NCBI RefSeq assembly: GCF_030295325.1
Contig: NZ_AP027059.1
Span: forward strand, 984,637 to 1,048,636
Direction: 5' to 3'
From: Haliovirga abyssi
GTDB taxonomy: Bacteria > Fusobacteriota > Fusobacteriia > Fusobacteriales > Haliovirgaceae
DNA length: 64,000 nucleotides
Below, one piece after another: positions 26,498 to 37,287 of this stretch. A program made the translations under genes and the position numbers. The first letter of the stretch is position 1. Every line of letters starts with the position of its first letter. Under the pieces are notes generated by a model. It ran no database searches. It was given only the letters and a program-made list of their open reading frames with translations, and was not told the DNA's origin.

Positions 26498-28279
26498 ATG
26501 AAAAAAATTATTTATATATTTATATATTTGTTTATATCTGTTTATAGTTTTTCAATATATGAGGTTGGAATTACTTATGGTGATAAGCCAAATGAGATAA
26601 TATTTCCAATCTCATTTACTATGTCCAAAAATAATGACACATATGTATTGGATTATGGTTTGTCAAAAGTTGTACTCTTTGATAAAAAATTTAAATTTAT
26701 TAAAAAATTAGACTTAGAAAAAGGAAATATTTCAATAAAAAATATTAAGGATAAAATATATTTATTAAATAGTATTAAAAATAGTATTACAGTATACAAT
26801 TTGAATTTAGAAAAAATATTTTCTTTTGGTTCAAAAGGAATGACCGAAAAAAAGTTTAATCATATAGGAGAAATATATATGATTAAAGATAAATTATATA
26901 TATTTGATGAATATAATTATAGAATTCAAATTTTAGATAAAAATTATAATTATTTATCACAAATCTTATTGCCAAAATTTGAATATATATATAAACCTTA
27001 TTATAGTTTTAATTATGATTTGAGTTATAATAATGGCATTATTTATATATTAGATAAATTTAATAAAAAAGTTTATGAGTATGATGTTAAAACTAATAAA
27101 AAAATCAAAAAAGAGTTAAATTTAGCAGAGATGGTTTCTCCAGCTAAAATGTTTTTTATAAAGAAAAGTTTGGTATTATTTGATAAATCAAATAATAATA
27201 TCTATTTTCCTGGAGTAAAAACAACAAAAAAAGTAAAAGAAGAGGGAAAGAAGAATAATGTTGAAATATTAAATGGTTCGAAAATTATAGAAAAGGATAA
27301 TAATATATTTTTTATTAGAGAAAGTAGTATTTATAAATATAATATACAAACAAAAAAAGAAAAAAAAATAATAGATTTTAAGAAGATTTCAAAAGGAGAA
27401 TATCTAAAACCTATAGCTTTATCAGAAGATAAAAAGAATAATTTATATGTAGTAGATAATTCGTTAAATAAAGTATTAATCTATGATAAAAAAGGGAGTT
27501 TTGTTAAAGAAATTGAAAATATAGGGATATTTCCAACAGATATAGCAATAGATGATAATAATAATAAATATATTTCTATCGCAGGAGAAAATAGAATAAA
27601 AAAATATAATTGGAAAAATAGATTAATTTTTACTTATGGAGGATATCAAGAATTTCCTTGTAATTATAAATTTTGGTATGACAATTTAGATAAAAAAGAA
27701 AAAGAGAAAAAGAAAAAAAGTGAAGATAGATATATTTATAATTTAAAACTAGATTTAGATAGTATGGGATACATATATGTTTTAGATTCAAAAGAGATGA
27801 ATATAAAAAAATATGACAATTTTTTTTCGGAAAAAGATATAATTGGTGGAAGAGAATCTTTATTAAATATAGTAAGAGGAAAAAAGAGCTTTGATAAATT
27901 TGGCTGGGATGAACAGAATTTAGATAATTTAAGTGATATATTTTATAATGATAATAAAATATATGTTTTGGATAGATTTTATAAAAGGATAGATATTATA
28001 GAAAATGGGAAACTCACTAAATTTATAGAAGATAAATTTTCAGAGAATGGTTTAAATGGAATTTATGTAAAAAACGATAAAATTTATGTAACAGATACTT
28101 ATAATTTTTCAATAAAAATATATGATAATAGCTTAAAAAGGATTAAAGATGTATCTTTATTGCAATATGGGATTATGCCAGTTAAAATTTATGGAGATTA
28201 TATTATAGGGATTTCAACAAAAGAAGCTTTAAAGAAAAACTATAGAATATATAATATAAAGGAGCTTTTAAATGATTAG
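26498..28279 (+). CDS. exported NHL/six-bladed beta-propeller protein
   Basis: After a signal peptide of about 20 residues (IIYIFIYLFISVYSFS) the protein is made of NHL-like blades, for example NDTYVLDYGLSKVVLFDKKFKFI, KLYIFDEYNYRIQILDKNYNYL, LYVVDNSLNKVLIYDKKGSFV and KIYVTDTYNFSIKIYDNSLKRI. No catalytic motif or lipobox is visible, so a periplasmic protein-binding role is most likely. I start at ATG 26498, since aggtgg sits between it and the in-frame GTG 26489. It overlaps the MlaF-like ATPase gene by 8 bases, linking it to the outer-membrane operon that follows. Confidence 0.83.
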   Translation: MKKIIYIFIYLFISVYSFSIYEVGITYGDKPNEIIFPISFTMSKNNDTYVLDYGLSKVVLFDKKFKFIKKLDLEKGNISIKNIKDKIYLLNSIKNSITVYNLNLEKIFSFGSKGMTEKKFNHIGEIYMIKDKLYIFDEYNYRIQILDKNYNYLSQILLPKFEYIYKPYYSFNYDLSYNNGIIYILDKFNKKVYEYDVKTNKKIKKELNLAEMVSPAKMFFIKKSLVLFDKSNNNIYFPGVKTTKKVKEEGKKNNVEILNGSKIIEKDNNIFFIRESSIYKYNIQTKKEKKIIDFKKISKGEYLKPIALSEDKKNNLYVVDNSLNKVLIYDKKGSFVKEIENIGIFPTDIAIDDNNNKYISIAGENRIKKYNWKNRLIFTYGGYQEFPCNYKFWYDNLDKKEKEKKKKSEDRYIYNLKLDLDSMGYIYVLDSKEMNIKKYDNFFSEKDIIGGRESLLNIVRGKKSFDKFGWDEQNLDNLSDIFYNDNKIYVLDRFYKRIDIIENGKLTKFIEDKFSENGLNGIYVKNDKIYVTDTYNFSIKIYDNSLKRIKDVSLLQYGIMPVKIYGDYIIGISTKEALKKNYRIYNIKELLND

Positions 28280-29030
28280 TTTGAATTCTGTAAATGTGAT
28301 TTTGAGTTCTAAAGAGATATTAAAAGATATAACAATGGAAGTAAAAGAAGGAGAAGTTTTTTCTATATTAGGGCCTTCTGGATGTGGAAAAAGTGTTTTG
28401 CTACAAAATATCATTGGATTAATGAAACCTAACAAAGGTGAAATTATTATTGACAATATAGATATAACTAAATGTAATAAAAAAGAATTAAATCAAATAA
28501 GAAAAAAATGTGGATTTTTATTTCAGCATTCTGCTTTATTTGATTCAATGACAATAGAAGAAAATTTAGCATTTCCAGTTTTACAACATACAAATTTAAG
28601 TTATGATATAATAAAAGAAAAAATAAATGAAAAATTAAAAATAGTAGGGTTAAATGGTATAAATGATAAAAAGCCATCAGAATTATCAGGAGGGATGCAA
28701 AAGAGAGCAGCTCTTGCGAGAAGTATAATATTAGAACCTAAGTATATGTTTTATGATGAGCCAACAACTGGATTAGATCCAATAATGTCAAATGTAATAA
28801 ATGATTTGATAATAGATTTAAATAAACGATTAAATATTACATCAATTGTAGTGACTCATGATATGAAATCTGCTTTTAAAGTTTCAGATAGATTAGGGCT
28901 TTTATATAACGGAGAAATTATAGTTCAAGGAGACAAAGAGTATATGAAAAAGATAGATGACCCATACTTTTTACAATTTATTGAAGGTGAAACAAATGGG
29001 CCTATAGATTTAAATTTTATAAAGAGGTGA
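28272..29030 (+). CDS. mlaF: MlaF-like ABC transporter ATPase (phospholipid transport)
   Basis: A 252-residue ABC ATPase with Walker A GPSGCGKSVLLQ, Q-loop FLFQHSALFDSMTIEENL, the signature ELSGGMQKRAALARSI, Walker B YMFYDEPTTGLDP and the H-loop VVTHD. The FQHSALFDSMTI and GGMQKRAALAR forms are typical of MlaF/Mkl. MlaF normally drives the MlaE permease to move phospholipids between the membranes, but no mlaE lies beside it here. It overlaps the next gene by 4 bases. Confidence 0.92.
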   Translation: MISLNSVNVILSSKEILKDITMEVKEGEVFSILGPSGCGKSVLLQNIIGLMKPNKGEIIIDNIDITKCNKKELNQIRKKCGFLFQHSALFDSMTIEENLAFPVLQHTNLSYDIIKEKINEKLKIVGLNGINDKKPSELSGGMQKRAALARSIILEPKYMFYDEPTTGLDPIMSNVINDLIIDLNKRLNITSIVVTHDMKSAFKVSDRLGLLYNGEIIVQGDKEYMKKIDDPYFLQFIEGETNGPIDLNFIKR

Positions 29031-30406
29031 TTAAAATAGTTAAGAAAGAAACTTTTATTGGAATTTTTGTATTTATAAGTATTATAGCGTTAATTATTTT
29101 TTTATTTAGTTTAGGAAAAATAAGTTTATCTTCAAATTATTATGTTGTAAAAGTAAGTTATAAAGATGTTAGTAATTTAGAAATAGGTACTCCAGTATTA
29201 TTAGCAGGAGTGAAAGTTGGAAAAGTAAAAAATATATATTTAGATGATGGAAAAGTTATAGTTGAATTATATATTAAAAAAAATATCAAAATAAGAAAAG
29301 GGGCAAAAGTTGCTATATTTTTAAAAGGTGTAATGGGAGATTTGATAGTTAGTATATATAATCCATTAAAAGGGGATGAATATTATAAGAATAAAGATGT
29401 TCTTGAAGGGATTGATCCAATATCTTTAAATACATTAGTAGACCAGCTATCAGAAACTATAGTAATAATCAATGGTTTAAAGGATACTATTGATAAATTA
29501 CCAATAAAAGAAACAAAAGAATTGATAATAAATTTAAATAAAGCATCAAAAAGTTTAGATAAAACATTATTGGAAAGTAATAAATTAATAAAAGTAAGCA
29601 GTTTAATATTAAATGAGAATAAGAAAAATATAAATTTATTATTAAATGAAATGATAAGTTTTATGAAAAAATTAGATTCTATTATAGATAGTAATAATAA
29701 AAACTTAAAAATGGTATATAACTCTATATTATTAACTATTAATAATACGCAAAAGATATTAGATGATAATTCAGATAATATATCAGGAGTTTCTAAAAAT
29801 TTAAAATTAATAACAGAAGAACTTTTAGAAGTAATAAAAAGTTTATCAAAAGATGACATTAGTAAAGTATCAAAAGGTATAGTTGGTATAACTGATAATA
29901 TTGACAAGATAGTAAATAGTATAAACGGTTCATTAAATGAAGAAAATAAAGGTAAAGTTTCTAAAAGTTTAAAAAATATAGAAGATTTAAGTGATAAATT
30001 AAAAAAATATACTAATAATAAAATAAAAAAAGAGATTAATTTAGAATATACAAATAAAAATAATAAAATTAATGGGAATATAAAGCTAGAATTAAAAAAT
30101 GAAAATAGTAATTATTTTGTAGGAGTAAATAGTGGAGAGTTTTCTGATAAATTAAAAAATTTTAATTTGACTTTAGGGAAATATTTTGATAGAACTAAAA
30201 TAGGAATTAAATTTAGAACTGATGGGTATATGGGAACTTTAATAAAATATGAAATAAATAAAAAATTATATTTAACTGGAGATTTTAATAATTTGGAGAA
30301 TAAAGAAGTGATTATAGGCACAGATTTTTACTTTAAAAATAGTAAAATATATTTAAGATACGAATTAGAAAACTTCCTTCATATTGGGATAGGATATGAA
30401 TTTTAA
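29027..30406 (+). CDS. MlaD/MCE-domain protein, membrane anchored
   Basis: An N-terminal membrane anchor (residues 10-29, TFIGIFVFISIIALIIFLFSL) precedes one MCE/MlaD domain (about 35-115, VSNLEIGTPVLLAGVKVGKV). Next come about 210 helical residues, probably a coiled-coil stalk, and a C-terminal region from about 335 with alternating hydrophobic strands ending in Phe (GIGYEF), like an outer-membrane barrel edge. MCE proteins form hexameric lipid channels across the periplasm. The only conventional start is GTG 29027, but the excellent agaggtgatt overlaps it; ATA 29036, giving a family-like VKKETFIGIF start, is better spaced. The gene is coupled to mlaF. Confidence 0.88.
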   Translation: MIKIVKKETFIGIFVFISIIALIIFLFSLGKISLSSNYYVVKVSYKDVSNLEIGTPVLLAGVKVGKVKNIYLDDGKVIVELYIKKNIKIRKGAKVAIFLKGVMGDLIVSIYNPLKGDEYYKNKDVLEGIDPISLNTLVDQLSETIVIINGLKDTIDKLPIKETKELIINLNKASKSLDKTLLESNKLIKVSSLILNENKKNINLLLNEMISFMKKLDSIIDSNNKNLKMVYNSILLTINNTQKILDDNSDNISGVSKNLKLITEELLEVIKSLSKDDISKVSKGIVGITDNIDKIVNSINGSLNEENKGKVSKSLKNIEDLSDKLKKYTNNKIKKEINLEYTNKNNKINGNIKLELKNENSNYFVGVNSGEFSDKLKNFNLTLGKYFDRTKIGIKFRTDGYMGTLIKYEINKKLYLTGDFNNLENKEVIIGTDFYFKNSKIYLRYELENFLHIGIGYEF

Positions 30407-30418
30407 GGAGTTATAAAT

Positions 30419-33400
30419 ATGAGAGATTTAATTAAAAAGCATAAGTATGCAATGCTTATGCCGGCATTTATAATAGTAATATATATATTTACTAATTTAT
30501 ATATTACATTTAAATATCAAATACAAAATACAGTTAAAACATTAACAAAAACATATGCTAATTTAAATATTAATTTTGTAGATATGAAAATTAAGAATAT
30601 TAATGAAGTTGAGTTAAAAGATTTTATATTCAAATCAAAAAAAGGTAAAGTGTTATTAAAAGCTCCACGTGTAAAAATTAATTTTAATATTTTTCCATTT
30701 AAATTATCTACAATAAAAGTGATTGATGGGAAAATTAATTTTGAAATGTATAAAAATTCTAAAATAAATTTTTTAACTGAATTTGAAAATAAAGAATCAG
30801 ATTCAAAAGAAAATAAAGAAATACCATTAAATAAAATTATATTTGAAAATTCAAACATTAATTTTCAAGATTTTAGTAAGAAAAATATTATTAGTAGAGA
30901 TTTAAAAAATTCAAATGGGATAATATCTTTTTATAATGGGAAAATAAAAATAATAGCTGAAGGGTCTACAAAATATAAAGAAAAATTAAATTTAAACTTA
31001 ACATTTGATAAAAAACTAAAATTATTAATAAATATAAAAAATTTACTTATTAATGAAAATGATATGCAATATATTGGAGAATTATCAGGAATTAATAGGT
31101 ATAAAGGAAGAGGGAACATAACATTAACCATAGAAGATAAGAATATAAATGTAAAAGGTGATTTTCATAATGCATCATTACATTATAATGAAATTGAGGA
31201 TAAAATATATAATATAAATGGAAAATTTGATTATAAAAATAAGAGATTAAATTTATATACTTTTGGATATGTAAGTGGTAAGAAATATGATTTAAATTTA
31301 TTATATTTAAATAGTAAATTAAATATTAAAATAAGTACCAAAAATATAACATATAATGATGTAGAAAAATTTAAACCAATAAAAAATTTAAATTTAAAAA
31401 TTAAAGGAAAAATAGAAAAAGCTAATGTAGATTTTAATTATATTAATGATAAACCTTATGCAACAATTATAGCGAAATCTAAAAAGATTTTTGTATTTGA
31501 AAATGAATTAAAAAATGTAAATCTTAAAATGGTTTATGATGAAAAAAGATTAAATATAAAAAATGTAGAGTTTAGTTATTCTAAAGATAATCTTTTTTCT
31601 GGTGAATTAGTAGGAAATGCAATTTTAACAGGAAAAAAAATAGATGGGAATATAGAAATAAAAAAAATTAAAAATATTTATATTGAAAGTTTAACAAATT
31701 TAAAAGGAACTTTTATAGGGCAATTAGATAAAAATATTATAGAAATAAATTTGAAAAATAAAGAATTCGGGAATATATTTATTAGAAATGATTTTTTAAA
31801 AAATAGTATAGAAATTAAAAGCAAAATAATTAAAAAACAAAAATTAAAAATAGAAAATCAGGAGTTATTAACAAAAGGGAATTTAGATATAAATTATAAT
31901 TTTAAAAATTTAGAATTTGAAAAAGGAAGTTTTAATTTAGAAGGAGAATATAAAAATATTAGTTGTTTTGTTAATGGTACTATATTATCAAATATAATGA
32001 GGATAAAAAAGTTATATATAAAGAATGAAATTGCATTTGGAACTTTAGATGGGCTATTTAATTTAAAAACATTTTTTTATAAACTGAATATAAAGAAATC
32101 AAGGATTAATGTTAAGGGGTCTAATATAGATTTATATACAGATGGGATATTAACAGGGAAAAAAGAAAAATTTTATTATAGTGGAACTATTTCAAGTGAA
32201 AAAGGAAATTATATAGGAAATTATTCTGGTCTAAAAGGGAAAATTAATTTATCATATAATGGTATATTTAAAGGAAACTTCTTAGGAGAGTTGAAAAAAA
32301 TAGAATATAATAATTTTAATTTTCAAGATTTAAGTATAAATATAAGTTTAAATGATAAAATATTAAGTTTTAAAAATATTTCAAATAGATTTGTAACTGT
32401 TTTGGGTGACTATAACATAGATTCTAAAAATATGGATTTGAAATATGAATTAACAAATTATAAATTAAATGATTTGAAGTGGTTAGATGCAGAAGGATTA
32501 AATTTATATATAAAAAAAATAAATGGAAAGATTAGTGGAGATTTTACAAATCCTAAAATATATTTTGATTTAAAAGAATTAAATTTAAAATATAAAAAAA
32601 ATGATATTTTATTTTCTGGAAATGGAGAAATATCAGATAATATATTAAAATTAAATAAAGCTAAGATAGATGATAATTTAATTACAGGAAAAATAGATTT
32701 AATAAATAAAAATATAGATATACATACAAATATATTTGAGGAAAATTTAAATAAATACTATGATTTCAAAATACCAGATTATTTAAAATATAGGATATTA
32801 GGAGATATTAATATTTGGGGAAATATTAAAAATTTAAAATCAGTAGGAGAATTAAATATTGATTCTATTAATTATAAAGATATAAAACTTCCTTCTTTAT
32901 ACTGCAAATTTTCATATAATAAAGGTAATGTTTTTAATTTTTTAAATAGTGGTATATTTGACATATCAAATATAGAAATTAGAAACTATAAAAACAGAAA
33001 AACAGCATTAAAAGGTAAAGGAATTGCAAATTTTAAAGATAAAGAGTTTAGTTTGAAAATTCCTGACCAAAATATAAATATAAATAATTTTGGGATAGAT
33101 AATATTAACGGACAACTAAATGTTAAATATAACTTTATCTATAAAAATAAAAACATAGAATATGAATTGATAGCTAATTCAGATATGTTAAATATTTTTG
33201 ATGCAAAAATAATTAATTTAGAAAATCATATAGAAGGAAATAATAGTGAATTAACTTTAAAAATTTTAAGGTTATATTATAATAGCAATAAATTTGAAGC
33301 ATATGGAAATTTAGATATGAAAAATTTAAAGTATAATTTTAGAATTAACGCCCAAAAGTTAAGATTAAAAACATTTGCATTTTTATTAAAAGATAAATTA

Positions 33401-34732
33401 AAGTTAATAGATGGAGAAGTTGATGCGAACATATATTTGAATGACGATAGTACATACGGAACTATTAAATTGAATAGAGGAAGTTTAATAACAAAGGATG
33501 AAAAAATTGTTTTAAAAAATATAAGTGGAATTGGCGTTATAAATAAAAATAAATTTTCTATTTCAAAATTTTATAGTGATATTAATGGTGGGGATTTAAG
33601 TGGAAGTGGAAATTTAGAATTAGATGTACCGGATATTTCAAATATAATGAAATATAAACCAAAAATAAATAATTGGGATTTTAATATAAAAGCTGAAAAT
33701 GTAAAATATTATTTAAATAAAAATATAAATGTACTGTTTGACACAAATCTAAAAATTAAAAATAAAAATATATTAGGTAGCCTAAAGATAAAATCCGGCG
33801 AATTTTCTGGAATAGAATCAGGATTAAAAAAAGATAATAAAAATTATAGTGATATTTTTAAAGGTTTAGAAGTTGGATTGGATGTTTCTATATCAAAAGA
33901 ATTTAAAATTCATTTAGCAAATATATCAATATTGGAGGATTTGGAAGCATCTATTTCAGGAAATGGGAATTTAACTATTGAAAATAAAAAAATTAATTTT
34001 TTAGGAACTATATCAACTGAAGAAGGAGTTATAACTGTAAACAATAATGATTTTAAAATAGAAAATGGGTTTATTGTTTTTGATGATCCATATCTGTTTT
34101 TTCCAGAGTTGAATCCTTCTATCTCTTTATTAGCTAGTACTAATATAGCAGGGGAAACAATAGATGCTCAACTACTTGGAGATCTAAAAAGCATAAAATT
34201 AAATTTGAGTTCAAGTTCTAATTTGAATTATTCAGATATAATATCTTTATTAACTTTTCATAAAAAAATAGGAGAACTTTCTCCTGGAGGGGTTGTAAGG
34301 GATGTTTTAGCAAGGCAACTTAATTCAGAAATAGTATTTAATCCATTATCAAAAAGGATTGCTAAAATATTAGGAATAAGCAAATTCAAATTATACTCAA
34401 ATATATTAGAAATAAATGATAAGGAGGGAGAACTAAATTTAACAAATGATATTAGATTAGGTGCAACTTTAGATTTGGGAAATTCTTTATATAAAAATAT
34501 TTTATTTTGGAATGTAAAAGGAAAATTATCAGATGAAATATCAGGGAAAATTGATTATTATGATGTTTGGCTTAATTATAAGATAAATGATCAAAATAAT
34601 GTATCAGCTGGTATAAAAGAAGAATATAGTGATGACATTGGAAAAAGTGAGCTACATATTGGATGGAACTTTAAATATAAAATTTATAAATGGTTAGATA
34701 TGATAAATATATTTAATATTCCTAAAAAATAA
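30419..34732 (+). CDS. tamB: TamB/AsmA-like inter-membrane lipid bridge protein
   Basis: A 1437-residue protein with one N-terminal membrane helix (about 10-32) and a long beta-rich body with repeated short strands typical of a TamB/YdbH-type groove, which spans the periplasm and is thought to carry phospholipids. The C-terminal DUF490 region is recognisable (EEGVITVNNNDFKIENGFIVFDD, AQLLGDL, LTFHKKIGELSPGG, and near the end LHIGWNFKYKIYKW). The length is close to E. coli TamB (about 1260). The ribosome site is aaggag. It sits between an MCE protein and BamA, as TamB-like genes often do. Confidence 0.92.
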   Translation: MRDLIKKHKYAMLMPAFIIVIYIFTNLYITFKYQIQNTVKTLTKTYANLNINFVDMKIKNINEVELKDFIFKSKKGKVLLKAPRVKINFNIFPFKLSTIKVIDGKINFEMYKNSKINFLTEFENKESDSKENKEIPLNKIIFENSNINFQDFSKKNIISRDLKNSNGIISFYNGKIKIIAEGSTKYKEKLNLNLTFDKKLKLLINIKNLLINENDMQYIGELSGINRYKGRGNITLTIEDKNINVKGDFHNASLHYNEIEDKIYNINGKFDYKNKRLNLYTFGYVSGKKYDLNLLYLNSKLNIKISTKNITYNDVEKFKPIKNLNLKIKGKIEKANVDFNYINDKPYATIIAKSKKIFVFENELKNVNLKMVYDEKRLNIKNVEFSYSKDNLFSGELVGNAILTGKKIDGNIEIKKIKNIYIESLTNLKGTFIGQLDKNIIEINLKNKEFGNIFIRNDFLKNSIEIKSKIIKKQKLKIENQELLTKGNLDINYNFKNLEFEKGSFNLEGEYKNISCFVNGTILSNIMRIKKLYIKNEIAFGTLDGLFNLKTFFYKLNIKKSRINVKGSNIDLYTDGILTGKKEKFYYSGTISSEKGNYIGNYSGLKGKINLSYNGIFKGNFLGELKKIEYNNFNFQDLSINISLNDKILSFKNISNRFVTVLGDYNIDSKNMDLKYELTNYKLNDLKWLDAEGLNLYIKKINGKISGDFTNPKIYFDLKELNLKYKKNDILFSGNGEISDNILKLNKAKIDDNLITGKIDLINKNIDIHTNIFEENLNKYYDFKIPDYLKYRILGDINIWGNIKNLKSVGELNIDSINYKDIKLPSLYCKFSYNKGNVFNFLNSGIFDISNIEIRNYKNRKTALKGKGIANFKDKEFSLKIPDQNININNFGIDNINGQLNVKYNFIYKNKNIEYELIANSDMLNIFDAKIINLENHIEGNNSELTLKILRLYYNSNKFEAYGNLDMKNLKYNFRINAQKLRLKTFAFLLKDKLKLIDGEVDANIYLNDDSTYGTIKLNRGSLITKDEKIVLKNISGIGVINKNKFSISKFYSDINGGDLSGSGNLELDVPDISNIMKYKPKINNWDFNIKAENVKYYLNKNINVLFDTNLKIKNKNILGSLKIKSGEFSGIESGLKKDNKNYSDIFKGLEVGLDVSISKEFKIHLANISILEDLEASISGNGNLTIENKKINFLGTISTEEGVITVNNNDFKIENGFIVFDDPYLFFPELNPSISLLASTNIAGETIDAQLLGDLKSIKLNLSSSSNLNYSDIISLLTFHKKIGELSPGGVVRDVLARQLNSEIVFNPLSKRIAKILGISKFKLYSNILEINDKEGELNLTNDIRLGATLDLGNSLYKNILFWNVKGKLSDEISGKIDYYDVWLNYKINDQNNVSAGIKEEYSDDIGKSELHIGWNFKYKIYKWLDMINIFNIPKK

Positions 34733-34751
34733 AAAAACGGAGGTACAGAAA

Positions 34752-36746
34752 TTGAAGAAATTAATTTTAATTTTAAATTTATTAATTTTAAGTATTGCAT
34801 TTGGAGATAGTGGAACATTAATAAAAAATATAGAAATAACATCAAATAAAGAGGTTCCTAATGAAATAATTTTAAATAGTATGAAGCTAAAAAAAGGGAT
34901 GGAATTTAAATCCAATGAAATGATAAATGATTATATTTCCATAAAAAATTTAGAATATATAAAAGATTTAGAAATATATCCTAAAGTGGAAGATAATGGT
35001 ATAAATTTAATGATAAATGTAGTGGAAGTAGAAGGTGTAAAAAAATTATTAAAAGATAAAGGGATTGTGCCAAATTCAGAAAGAGAAAAGATTGATAAAA
35101 ATATGATTGTTCAGTCAATAGAAGTATTTGGAAATTCTAAAGTAAAGAAAAAAGATATAATAAAGGAAATACCATTTACAATTGGAAGTTATTTTTCAAA
35201 AACAAAAACTTTAGAGGGGAAAAATAAAATATTAGCTATGGGTTATTTCAGAGATGTTAGCCCAGAAGTATTAAAATATAAAGACGGAATATATATAAAA
35301 TATAGAGTTTTAGAAAATCCAATATTAAAAGGTGTAAAAATAGAAGGAAATACATTAATTGGTACAAAAGAGCTTTTAAGTAAATTCAATACAAAAATTG
35401 GAGATATATACAATATTAATATATTGAGAAAAGATATTGATAGTGTTACAAAATCTTATGTTGATAAAGGTTATTTTCTTGCTACAGTATATGATGTGGC
35501 ATTAGACAATGATTTTAATTTAAATATAAAGGTTTCAGAAGGAATATTAAAAGATATAAAATATGAAAAAATAATAGAAAAAACAAAAGATAATGCAGTA
35601 AGTATGTCAAAAGAATTAAAAACTAAAAAATATATTTTAGATAGAGAAGTTTCACTAGAAAAAGGGAAGCCAATGGAGATTGCTAAATACAAAGAAAGTG
35701 TAAAAAATATATTTAGATTGGGATTTTTTAAAGATATTAAACCTGACTTTATAAGAGATAAAAATGATCCAAGATATATAACATTGGTATTGCATTTAAA
35801 TGAAAATAGAAGTGGTTCTATTCAAGGAGGAGTTTCATATGGAAATTCTATAGGATTAACTGGTAATATTAGTGTACAAGATAATAATTTTATGGGAAAA
35901 TCACAAAATTTAAATTTGAAATTTGAGGTATCTTCAAAAAATAAAAAGTTATACGAACTTAGTTTTTATGATCCTTGGATAAAGGGCAGCAATCATCTAT
36001 CTTTTGGTTCGGGACTATATAGAACAGAAGTTCAGAATTCGGAAAAATCAGATTTAGATTCAGTGTATACAAATAAAAATGGAATTAGATTTTCAATAGG
36101 AAAAGGATTAACAAATAGAATTAGATTAAGTATAGGTACAAAACTAGAAGAAGTAACAGAATATAATGGATCACATGAGGAAATAGATAAATATTCTCTC
36201 TTGACATTATACCCTACAATATATTATGATAATAGAGATAATTATTTGGATCCTAAATCAGGAGAATATGCAAAATTTAGTACTACTTATGGAAAAGTAT
36301 TTGGAAGAACAAATTATTATTTAATGGATTCAGAGTTTAGAAAATATCATAAATTTTTAACAGATAAAAATCATATGGCGTATAGAGTGTTATGGGGATA
36401 TGCCAGCGAAGAAACACCTAAGTCACAAATATATGCTGTTGGTGGTGGTAACAGCTTAAGAGGATATACAAGTTATGATTATGAAGGTAATTTTGAATTA
36501 GTATTAAACATAGAAAATAGGTATCAAATTGATGATAATGTTCAAGGTGTCATATTTTATGATGTAGGAAGAACTTGGACACTATTCAAAGATTTTAGTG
36601 GATTAAAAGATATAAAAATGGGATATGGAATAGGTCTTAGAGTAAAAACTCCATTAGGGCCATTAAGATTTGATTATGGATGGCCGATAAATGATAAAGA
36701 TAAGAGTGGTGGTAAGTTTTATTTTAATATAGGGCAATTATTTTAG
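34752..36746 (+). CDS. bamA: outer membrane assembly factor BamA (Omp85)
   Basis: After a signal peptide (LILILNLLILSIAFG) there appear to be four POTRA domains (starting near residues 24, 115, 190 and 263; e.g. IEVFGNSKVKKKDIIKEIPF and VKIEGNTLIGTKELL), one fewer than in E. coli. The 16-strand barrel follows from about 340, with the family features GSIQGGVSYGNSIGLTGNI, the VGGGNSLRGYTSYDYEG loop (the VRGF/Y-type motif) and a terminal Phe-containing strand (FYFNIGQLF). BamA inserts beta-barrel proteins. The start is TTG, with cggaggt 8 bases upstream. At 664 residues it is short for BamA, explained by the missing POTRA. Confidence 0.94.
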   Translation: MKKLILILNLLILSIAFGDSGTLIKNIEITSNKEVPNEIILNSMKLKKGMEFKSNEMINDYISIKNLEYIKDLEIYPKVEDNGINLMINVVEVEGVKKLLKDKGIVPNSEREKIDKNMIVQSIEVFGNSKVKKKDIIKEIPFTIGSYFSKTKTLEGKNKILAMGYFRDVSPEVLKYKDGIYIKYRVLENPILKGVKIEGNTLIGTKELLSKFNTKIGDIYNINILRKDIDSVTKSYVDKGYFLATVYDVALDNDFNLNIKVSEGILKDIKYEKIIEKTKDNAVSMSKELKTKKYILDREVSLEKGKPMEIAKYKESVKNIFRLGFFKDIKPDFIRDKNDPRYITLVLHLNENRSGSIQGGVSYGNSIGLTGNISVQDNNFMGKSQNLNLKFEVSSKNKKLYELSFYDPWIKGSNHLSFGSGLYRTEVQNSEKSDLDSVYTNKNGIRFSIGKGLTNRIRLSIGTKLEEVTEYNGSHEEIDKYSLLTLYPTIYYDNRDNYLDPKSGEYAKFSTTYGKVFGRTNYYLMDSEFRKYHKFLTDKNHMAYRVLWGYASEETPKSQIYAVGGGNSLRGYTSYDYEGNFELVLNIENRYQIDDNVQGVIFYDVGRTWTLFKDFSGLKDIKMGYGIGLRVKTPLGPLRFDYGWPINDKDKSGGKFYFNIGQLF

Positions 36747-36784
36747 GTTATTAGAAATAAAAAATATTGGGAGGAGAAAAAAAT

Positions 36785-37279
36785 ATGAAAAAAATAGCAG
36801 TAGTTATATCATCATTATTAATAAGTGCATCAATATTTGCAGGAGGATTAGGTAAGGTAGATACTCAAAAAGTTCTATCTAAATATCCAGAGACACAAAG
36901 AACACAACAATTTTTACAATCTCAAAAAGAAAAAATGCAAAAAGATTTAGATGCAGGAAAAGAAAAAGTCGCAAATTATCAAAAAGAACTAGAACAAAAA
37001 GGGGATAAAGCTACAAAAGAAGAGAAAGATAAATTAGATAAAATGAAATCAGAATTTGCAAAAAATTATAAAGGAATGCAAAGTAGTTTAGACCAATTAC
37101 AATATACAATGTATGAAAAATTAAAATCAGATATAAATTTAGCAATAAAACAAGTTGCTAAAAAAGATCAATTAGATGCGATATTTGATAGTGCTGTTGT
37201 ATATTATGGAGCAACAGATGTAACAGACGATGTAATAAAATTTTTATCAGGAGTTGAAAAAATAGATTTAAGTAAGTAG
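36785..37279 (+). CDS. skp: OmpH/Skp-family periplasmic chaperone
   Basis: A signal peptide ([16 protein letters not shown]) is followed by the family start [16 protein letters not shown] and a long Lys/Gln/Glu-rich helical hairpin, then a C-terminal strand. Skp trimers hold unfolded outer-membrane proteins for delivery to BamA, encoded directly upstream. The 164-residue length is normal. ATG 36785 is chosen because gggaggag lies between it and the longer in-frame TTG. Confidence 0.92.
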   Translation: MKKIAVVISSLLISASIFAGGLGKVDTQKVLSKYPETQRTQQFLQSQKEKMQKDLDAGKEKVANYQKELEQKGDKATKEEKDKLDKMKSEFAKNYKGMQSSLDQLQYTMYEKLKSDINLAIKQVAKKDQLDAIFDSAVVYYGATDVTDDVIKFLSGVEKIDLSK

Positions 37280-37287
37280 GAGGAAAT

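Noticed and set aside
29383..29907. Minus-strand frame inside the MCE gene
   Set aside because: Phe/Ile/Ser-rich antisense shadow of Lys/Asn/Asp codons.
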